This document shows, piece by piece, positions 56,181 through 64,000 of a stretch of 64,000 nucleotides of DNA. Within the stretch, counting starts at the first letter, position 1, and each line of letters begins with the position of its first letter. The stretch is from assembly GCA_947034885.2 (NCBI GenBank), contig OX344750.2:35450821-35514820 (forward strand). Direction: 5' to 3'. Made by a program: the position numbers and the translations under genes. This stretch comes from Thuidium tamariscinum (taxonomy: Eukaryota > Streptophyta > Bryopsida > Hypnales > Thuidiaceae). Below the pieces are notes generated by a model that had not been told where the DNA came from, made no database searches, and worked only from the letters and a program-made list of their open reading frames with translations.

Positions 56181-56583
56181 TAAGGTAGAACCATCTGTAA
56201 CCGATCAAATAAGGGATGCAGATATGATTTAGAGTAGTGAAAGACAAAGCAAATATTTCAGAGGTGCGATGATAGAAATGATAGGAATTGCAAAAGAATT
56301 GGTAATTTAATTGCATGAATTGAAATTATTTTGAAATTTTGAAAGGCAAAAAGTGCATCGGATCTATAGCCAATCTCTAAAGTCTTTTAATTCTAGTCAT
56401 TCAAAAAGCTATTTTTCCACTTACGACTTATTACTTTCTTGCACGTTACTTTAAAATATGTGTCATGAACTTTTAGTCCCAACTTTGAAAAAGAAAAAGA
56501 AAAACATTATTGCCTTGGTTAGAAATACATCAATCTACAAGTAGACTATAGGGTGTTGGTTGGTTATCAATGGTTCTATCTTA
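56181..56583 (+). mobile_element. TA-4 MITE, copy 3
   Basis: The ends are TAAGGTAGAACCATC and, reversed, ATAAGATAGAACCATTG. The interior matches the copies at 6335 and 8505 (TTTCAGAGGT, GAAAGGCAAAAAGTGCAT, TGTGTCATGAACTTTTAGTC). Confidence 0.84.
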
Positions 56584-56689
56584 TATGGAAAAGAATTCAT
56601 TCATTCTCGTACAATCTTAAATGATGTTTTCTAAATCATCATTAGAATAGTGTAGGGAATCAATACAAAGACATTAGTTATTTTTCCCT

Positions 56690-57978
56690 TTCAAAATTTG
56701 ACCCTTGACAAAAGACTTCCATACGTAACTGATTCGAACATCTCAACCACTACAATCTCAAGACCTTTTTCCATCAAATACTACTCAACTACTATTTCTA
56801 ATGCAAAGAACAAAAAATGATTTTTAAATTTTTATATCTAACCATAGGATCTTGCAAATAGACTAGTGTAAGAACGTGAAGAAGAAAAACTTTCAAACTT
56901 TAACTACATAGATTGCAAGATATGTGCATTTAAATTGAAAGTAAAAAAAAAATCCTATTGCTCTCATTGGATTTTTTTGACTTTGAATCTACTTAGCTTA
57001 AAACTTTTGCAATAATCATTTTGAATTTCTAATTTCTTATGTCAAAGAATTGAATTCAAAGTCTAGGGGAATTTTTAAAAAAGAATCACTTAATTTTCAA
57101 TTCATTAAAAAATTGAGTATATATATATATAGGTATGTATCATGCAACCATTAAAGATGTTTATAACATAAACACCTACAATATAGGTTCTTATAATATA
57201 TATACACTATTAACATAGAAGGTTACTATAATATAGACACTTATATCATAGGTGTATAGTCTTCTAGGCTCATAGACTCACACTTTTATGCTCACATGAT
57301 AGCAACCCTAGACTAGAAGTAGGTCCAAAATTGAAAAACAACAACTAAATCACTATTTAGTAGCTATAATATGCCGAAATGAAACACACTAATTTCAACA
57401 ATGAGAGTTTTTGTATAAGAGATCTTAACCTTGTAAAACCTTTTTTTTGAAAAATTGTGAAAACTAAATTCAAAAATGAATCCTACAAGTAATTTTTTCA
57501 AGAAGATGCTTTAATTGTATGAAAAAAAGACAACGTTGTTTATGACTTTATACATTGTTGATCATCTTCACATCACTAGTCAAATAGCATGAATCAAAGC
57601 TTCCCATGTAAATAAAAATGCAATCTACGAGAAACAATTTCTTAAAATTTTTTATTTTTTATTTTATAAATTTTTTGTCCTTTCCACTAAACTAAGTTTT
57701 GGTCTTATTGTACTATAACTTTTGGTCTTGGGCAGTGATTGAAATGAAAATTATATTTCCAAAGAGCTAATGTATTTTTCTATCTATAAAAGAATCAAAT
57801 ATTATTGATAAATATTGGTTGGAATAGCAGTGCATTCAATCATATACATATGAACTTTACATCTTGTTTTAAATGTTTTGTAGAAAGTCATCATTAAATT
57901 ACTCTTCTTCTAAGTTGCATTATATGATATACTTCTTTATACTTTTGGACATTTGGACCAATCCAACCCTTTAAAGGA
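56690..57978 (-). mobile_element. TTAA-1 element, copy 10, interrupted by L2
   Basis: The order of blocks matches copy 9 at 40118-41038: AACCATAGGATCTTGC, CAAGATATGTGC, CTTGTAAAACC, TCAAAGCTTCCCATGTA. It ends CCCTTTAAAGGATTAA at 57967-57982. The L2 element sits between ATTGAG and TAGAAGTAGGTCC. The left end is not defined. Confidence 0.68.
57112..57310. mobile_element. L element, copy 2
   Basis: Repeated palindromic ATATAGG and TATAATATA motifs, then TCACACTTTTATGCTCACAT as in copy 1. The left end has turned into an AT dinucleotide run (57117-57131). Confidence 0.68.
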
Positions 57979-57982
57979 TTAA

Positions 57983-58700
57983 CTCTTTAAGATCCTTAAC
58001 TATGTTTTCACCAAAAAAAAATACCTCAAAAAATACCATTTCTAGGCCAAGTGCCAAATTTTGGATAAATTTTTTTTTGGACAAATTTAATCATAGGATC
58101 TTGTAGTATGCACATTGGATAACATGTAGAAAACTTTCCAGAAATCTCCAACACATGGATTGTAAGATATGAGTTTTTGAATTTATAAAAATCCTTTCAT
58201 AGGCCTTGTGAAAAATGAAGTAGTCACACTTTACAAGTTTACATTTGTATGAAAATGTTCAAAACAATAGTGCTCTTTGGATTCATTCTTTAAGGTAACT
58301 TGGCTACATACTTTGAAAATTTCCGTATCATTTGGAATTGTACAACATATAAGAAAAAAAATAGTAAATGGAGAGATCTAGAAAATGATTCAAAATACAA
58401 AATTATTAAGAATTTGTTTATAGAATTGAAGAATGCCAATTCCAATAGTTGCAATGTTGTGATAAAAAATCAGCATCGTATGATTTTATTTTATTTCAAA
58501 AAAGATTGAAAATTGAGTAAAATAAACGACTTCAAAGTTTATTTTAGTGTAGGGAATCCATAAATGCCCTAAGTCAAAAAATCCTCATGACTTTTGACTC
58601 ATTGATAAAAATGGAATGTTTCAAAGCTTTGTGCTTTGTATATATAAATCTAGAAAACCAATTTCAAATTTTTGTCGTAGAAGTGCTTTGACTATTGATT
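57983..58700 (-). mobile_element. TTAA-1 fragment, copy 4
   Basis: It starts CTCTTTAAGATCCTTAACTA right after TTAA (57979-57982), which it shares with the end of copy 10. It follows the reverse complement of the family as far as TCAAAGCTTTGTGC and TCTAGAAAACCAATTTC, then diverges. Confidence 0.72.
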
Positions 58701-59169
58701 TTTATATTTTTATATAACTAATATGAAACAATTTTGGATGTTTGGTATGCTATATGAACAACACATGAAATTTTAATGTTTACCCCCTAAAACAAATTGG
58801 TGTTTTTAGGCCCAAAATTGCTTCAAAGTACTCAAACTTGAAGAAAGGCTAAAATCTTTATCTGTATAAATTGGTTAGCAAATCCAACTATAGGTTCCTT
58901 TTGTCAACTTGTTTACATACACCCTTCTTAAATTTTAGAACTAAAGCCTTATCAATTGCAAAATCATCATGCTTGATTTTTAGGAAAAAAAAATTTCAAT
59001 TCTTTCCAAATGATTAGGTTTTATCCTTCAAAAAAATATATACAAAAATGAGTAGATTTGACAATTTATTGCTCTTCATAACATGTCAAAGAAGTAAGTT
59101 GGAAATACATAATAAAAATTTCAACAAAAAAACTTAATATTCATGCTTGAAAAAAATGATAAGTAGAAA
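58701..59169. other. AT-rich sequence between TTAA-1 copies
   Basis: No feature I can define. It may be an eroded further insertion splitting copies 4 and 5. Confidence 0.35.
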
Positions 59170-59709
59170 GTAGTACATTGTGATTTAGAATACTAAATTT
59201 GTTAAGAAATTATTTATGGAGTTGATAGATTTTAATCCCAATGGTTGTAGTTCTGAAATAAACAATTTACATCCAATGAATCCATTTTTTTCAAAAATAA
59301 TTAAAATCAAGTCAAATAAAGAACTTCAAAGTTTATTTTAGAGTAGAGATTTAATAATCGCCTACAAACTAAAATAACTCACAACTTTCATCTTATCAAT
59401 CAAAATGGTATGGTTCACAACTTCCCATGTATATACAAATCTATGAAACTAAGTTTAAATGATTAGTTTCTTTAAAAAATTATTTTGAAGTGCCCTCAAA
59501 GGAACAAAAATAATGGAATGTATAGTACAATAAACTTTGTACCATGAAGTCCAAAGTTATGAAAATTGTTGCACTTGTGAAAAAAAAATTTCAATCACAT
59601 ATTAGATAAACATTTGAAAGCAAAAAAAAATGAAAATTTCATTTTAAAAAATTTGCCTTAATTTGCTATGTTGCCAAAAATAGGTTGTTTGGTCTTTTAA
59701 AGATTATGA
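59170..59709 (-). mobile_element. TTAA-1 fragment, copy 5
   Basis: It repeats the family segment already seen in copy 4 (GAACTTCAAAGTTTATTTTA) and continues to the left end, finishing TTGGTCTTTTAAAGATTA. Confidence 0.74.
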
Positions 59710-59838
59710 ATAAAAAAATTAGTGTATTATTGACCAATGAAATTAATACATTTAGCAAATTCATTTATTTTGAAATAGATTTATGAAAAAAATTGTGAAC
59801 GTATACAAGAGATGATCTTTTTTGTTATATTACATTAA

Positions 59839-60792
59839 CCCCTAAAGGACCAAACTACGTTTTTTTGGCAACACAACGATTTCAAGCAGTTCACTACAAA
59901 TGGAGTTTTTATTCTTTTTCTTTGAATTTTTCACACAACATGTGCCCAATGAGTAGCTTTAAGGTCCAATACTTTTCATAACATTTTACTACATAGTCAA
60001 AAAGTTATTGCATGATGTGTGATTTCCTTTGATCTCTAGGCAACCTGGGGAGATAAAAAAAACTTCTTTAAAAACAATTTTTTGAAAAAATGAAAAATTG
60101 AAATATATTTTAGTTAGAATTTTGTGTATACACTATACAAAAATCTTTGAATCATTCCATTTGGATCAGTGAGTCAAAAGTTATGAGGAGGTTTAGTTTG
60201 AGGTAGTTTGTGGCTAGTTACAAAATTCCTACACTACAAAAAAAGTTTGAAATCCTTTATTTAATTCAATTTTTAATATTTTTGGATGAAAATAATTGCA
60301 ATAGGTGAAGATTGTTTATTACAACATTTTAACCATTGGGATCAGAATTTTTCAATTCCATAAATAAATTTTTTACAATTTAGTGTTTTGTCTCATTGTC
60401 TACTTCTTTGTACTTGTTATTTTTTTCCTCTATGTTTTACAACTCCAAATGATTTGAATTTTTTTTGCATATAGCCAACTTGCCTTTAAGAATGAATCCA
60501 GAGGGTAACCACCAATTTGAACTTTTATTCATTCAAATGTAACCTTGTGAAGTGCAGCTGCCTAGATTTCCACAATGGTGAAAAAATGATTTTTGTCACT
60601 TCAGACACTGATATCTTGCAATCTACACGGCAGAAATTCCTGAAATTTTTTCCACATCTTTTCAAACTTGTTCTCTAAAAGAGCATACAGTTACTTTTGT
60701 CCAAATTTTTTTTTCTTAAAATTTGGTAGTTGTCTAAAAATTGACAGTTTTGAAGTGGTTTTGGTGAAAACATAGTCAAAAACCTTTAGGGG
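59839..60792 (+). mobile_element. TTAA-1 element, copy 6 (best-preserved, piggyBac-like)
   Basis: It is 954 bp with ends CCCCTAAAGGACCAAAC and, reversed, CCCCTAAAGGTTTTTGAC, flanked by TTAA at 59835-59838 and 60793-60796. It provides the reference for all other TTAA-1 copies and the empty site for TTAA-2 copy 1 (TTAA at 59959-59962). There is no open frame of note, so movement would need an enzyme supplied in trans. Confidence 0.9.
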
Positions 60793-60796
60793 TTAA

Positions 60797-61139
60797 GTAT
60801 AGAGTGCAAGAGTACGATAGTAACACAACCCTTATCACAACCCTTGTAACAAAATTTGTCACAATTTTATTCCATAGAAATATCATCCAATTTTTTCATC
60901 CAACATTCATAATGAAAACCTAGATGATGATAAGTGAGAGTTCTTCCTCAATGTGGGTGCAACAATTCATTGGAATTTGAAGTTCCTAATATATATGTAA
61001 GAGAAAAATGATAAAATCCCTTATAATTTCAATAACATCGTAATTTTACTTAGAAATATGTGATAATACATAAACTAATAAGGACAATAAGTAATAATTT
61101 AGAACAAAGTTGTCACAATGACATTATCCCCTGAAAAAT
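60797..61139. other. AT-rich spacer, nothing recognised
   Basis: No feature I can support. Confidence 0.35.
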
Positions 61140-61590
61140 GGCTTCCTTTTGCTAGAAATCCCCCCACCTTTTAAAAATTAAGAATTGTTGATTTTTGTTA
61201 CCCCCTCTTTCAATGTGGTTGATCTTAAAAAAACAACTTGGAATACAAATATAGATTTGGATATAAATGTGGACGCAAATTCAAGATATTGTACAATACA
61301 AATACGGATATGATGTGGATTTGGATATGGACTTTGGCATATATCCCATATCAAATACCAAATCCTATCCTACATGAAAATTATAAATAGGGTATAATGG
61401 TTTTTGGATGATTCCAAATTGATTTTAATTTAAATTATTTTTTGAGCTCACTAGAGGGATGGGGGTGTAGTGGTGTTAATAAAATAAATCAATTTAAAAA
61501 AAATTCTTGAGGATGAGCCTTTTGAATGACTATCCACCAAAAGTATAGGTGACTATTCAATGACACAATGACAATGACAATGAGGTGACA
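61140..61590. repeat. K repeat, tandem copy 1
   Basis: In order: CCCCCACC, AACTTGGAATACAAATATAG, loosely repeated ATATGGATTTGG units, TTTGAGCTCA, then ACAATGACAATGACAATGAG. The same order recurs in copy 2 directly downstream. Confidence 0.62.
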
Positions 61591-61599
61591 AGGGGGAAT

Positions 61600-62050
61600 C
61601 AAGATGTTTCATTTTCAATTCCCCCCTCCCTTGAGAAAATTCAAATCCGGTGCTTTGACTTCACAAAAAATTTCCTACCCCCTAAATGTCGTTGCTTTTT
61701 TATAAAAAACCAAAGCCATTGATGCATGTGGAACAAATGATCTTGGATGTTTGAATTTGAAATATAAAATATGGTTACAATATTGATATTAGATATTATA
61801 TGTGGATAATGGATATAGAATACGAGCACTCATTACTAAATACAAATACAGGATATGGATGTATATACTATATGGATTGCATTGCAATATGTCTATAGAA
61901 AATATAAGTAGGGCCATGGGAAGTGTGGGGGCTATAGAAAGGGTGGGGGGAAATTAAAATATATAATAAATCATTCAAAACTTCTTTTGAGCTCATTTTA
62001 AATTCACATGTTGAACAATGACAATAACAATGAGTTCAAAAGAAGTAGTA
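61600..62050. repeat. K repeat, tandem copy 2
   Basis: A C-run, CCAAAGCCATTGATG, GGAACAAATGATCTTGGATG, repeated GGATATGGATG-type units, TTTTGAGCTCATT, then CAATGACAATAACAATGAG. The part around GGAACAAATGATC also matches the interior of H1 at 11020-11040. Confidence 0.62.
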
Positions 62051-62696
62051 ACTACCTCAATACTATAAAAGCTAATTTCGAGATTTTGGATGTCATCACC
62101 ACATTCTTGATCTACTTAGAAGACCATCTTTATGATGAAAATTAAAAATAAGATTTGTAGAATAATTCAAATGATGTGAAGAGAAGCTTAAAAGATGATG
62201 AAAAAATCAAATGATTCCAATAGAAAACATTAGAAGAAAATTGTTGGAGTTAAAAAAAGCAAGCAAAGACATCTTTATGAGAAATAAGGATTCTTTTGGA
62301 TATCATCCTTTTAGGTGGTTATGCCGATTTTGACACTTGTGAATTGAATTGGTTAAACTTTGAAATTCAAATTGAATGACATGTCATTTTATTAATATTG
62401 GCATTCTAGAAAAAATGATAACTTTGGCTTTTCAAATTTTGCTTAAGTATTTATTAAACCAACTTGGATGAAATGAAGAATAGTATCTTTTTCAAGAATG
62501 TTACAAAATGAAAGTGTGATAATAATGAGAGAGCTTTTTTTAATCAAGGCTAGCTTGATTTTGAATTGATAAAAATACTAAAAACTACACTTCCTTGAAC
62601 TTTGAACATCTCTTCACAAGTTGCAACATTCAAAAGGAGCCCATCAAGGATGACACACTTGTTTGTCTTGGCATGATGCAAAATGTGCCTTGCTGT
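62051..62696. other. AT-rich sequence, nothing recognised
   Basis: No feature I can support. Confidence 0.35.
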
Positions 62697-62700
62697 TCAA

Positions 62701-63291
62701 CCTTTAAAGGACCAAGTATCTATTCAATGTATACAAGAAACTCTTAAGTATATTCCTATGAAGTTAATTTTGGTCAAATATTCATGATGTCTCAAAATTT
62801 CATGATATACATGTGTACATGTATCCCCTTGGAAGAAATACAATTTTTTTTGATTGGGTGATTAGATCAAAAGTTATATTGTATCAACTTTTCAAGCAAC
62901 TAGAGTAGCTTTGGGCAACATGTGCAAAACTCCTTTTGTAATTTTGAAATTCAATAACTAAGTAACTTACATGATACAAGATGCAAATGTTCAAAAAATA
63001 AACCATGGGTAGTGTAAAAGTCTCACTTTAGAAAAGTTGAAGTTTGTTGGTCTTATTAGACAAGGTTGGAAAAAAAAACTCTTCTAACTTCAAACATTAT
63101 AATCTTTCTATCCATGCAGTCAAATTTTCTGATTATTTTATTCACACAATCCATTAGTAATATAGTATAAATTTGAATGGTCTGATCTTCAAGATCAACT
63201 TTTTTTTCAATAAATTTTTTTCTTACTTACTATCCCCCAAAGTGGCAGTTTTTCACAGTTTCTGCCCAGTGTGTGCCTTGGTCCTTTAGGG
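62701..63291 (+). mobile_element. TTAA-6 element, copy 2
   Basis: It is 591 bp with ends CCTTTAAAGGACCAAG and, reversed, CCCTAAAGGACCAAGG. TTAA is decayed on both sides (TCAA, CTGAA). Collinear with 41222-41798. It gives the uninterrupted sequence for the B2 insertion (CTTCAAACATTATAATCTTTC). Confidence 0.82.
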
Positions 63292-64000
63292 CTGAACTGA
63301 CTGAGCCTGTACTCCTGGAGCCTCTGGAAAAGTTGTGAAATTCAAATCATAACAAAAGAAGTAAATGTGGACATGTAACACAGGAATGGTGATTTTCCAG
63401 TATCCCAGTTTTTTCAGTTTTTTCCTGACTGCGATACTGTACAGGCAGCGAGCTTATTAGTTGTATCTCTACCCAATGAAAAAGTTGTGAAATAAGTTAT
63501 CATGAAGAATGCACGAACATAGAACGTAATTCAGGACTGGTTGCCTGTGAGAACTTAAAAACGGGAATGCTTGCCCCCCAAGTTGAATCGTCCGCGAGAA
63601 CCGGATTAGCTGTTTCTTCTTCTTGAGGGTTGCCCTCCCCCTTCCATCTTAATTCAATGGTCACTCACCTTTCCAAAAAGGAAAACAGAAAGACAAACAA
63701 ACGGGAATGTTTGTTTAAAAAGAAGCAAATCCCCCCGCAGGAATGCTCGTATCCTGCGGCCATTGAACTGAAGAAGTCACGAACCCAGCAGTGATAAATA
63801 AGTTTATACCCCGTAATTATGGATGTACTGCACCCCGGCGTGGTTGGTTCCGGAACCCCATGAATGAAGATTGATACAGTCAGGCCGTCATTAGTAACTT
63901 AACGGTAGTTTCCAGGCACCTATGCCAAGCGATACAGTAATGCCGTTTTCCTGTGTGGCGCCAGTGATTCAAGCCAGTGATGAGAATTTGATAAGTTGTT
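63292..64000. other. GC-richer low-copy end of the window
   Basis: The AT-rich repeat landscape stops here. G+C and CpG rise and I found no repeat match. No frame is long enough to call. It may be the edge of a genic island continuing beyond the window. Confidence 0.35.

Noticed and set aside
61200-61960. Telomere-like or centromeric satellite from ATATGG units
   Set aside because: Units are too degenerate and confined to two tandem K copies. The same sequence also occurs inside a CACTA-like element.

Overview
This window looks like nuclear DNA from a eukaryote with a large, AT-rich genome dominated by transposable elements. Homopolymer runs are common and CpG is scarce over most of its length. 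I found no coding sequence I can defend. Every long open frame is short (121 codons at most), unlike any family I recognise, and usually lies inside a repeat. A filamentous fungus with a bloated genome (for example a rust) or a plant would both fit. I cannot decide between them from sequence alone. All repeat comparisons below were made by eye within this window.

What the window does hold is a dense, nested set of short non-autonomous DNA transposons. The first large group has TTAA target duplications and termini of the type CCCCTAAAGGACC, which is the signature of piggyBac-like elements. At least six internal-sequence families share it (called TTAA-1 to TTAA-6 here), with about twenty copies. 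Two empty sites inside the window support the TTAA duplication directly. The second group has TA target duplications, and most members end in AAGGTAG (TA-1 to TA-7, where TA-2 has a different end). Empty sites again support two insertions. The third is a group with 8 to 10 bp duplications. It contains a 'constant-core' family (CC-1 to CC-6) whose centre is conserved while its terminal inverted repeats differ from copy to copy, and a second family ('B') of about 1.2 kb. There are also CACTA-like elements with repeated ATTTAGTG motifs near their ends, and a palindromic ATA-rich family.

Layout: 1-2.6 kb is a GC-richer low-copy stretch between a TA-1 and a TA-2 element. 2.9-5.4 kb is a TTAA-1 element with a TTAA-2 element inside it, plus a partial copy. 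5.7-8.9 kb is a cluster of MITEs, two of them nested in a third. 10.4-14.1 kb has CACTA-like ends and minisatellites. 14.1-16 kb and 22.2-23.1 kb are two related LTR-like blocks with a TATA box on the minus strand. 16.5-18.6 kb is a four-element nest. 24.3-26.6 kb is three TTAA elements close together. 31-40 kb is less AT-rich, with many TA and constant-core MITEs. 40-42 kb, 47-54 kb and 56-63.3 kb are further runs of TTAA elements. 42.3-47.6 kb and several other AT-rich stretches contain nothing I can name. The last 700 bp are GC-richer and may be low-copy sequence continuing out of the window.
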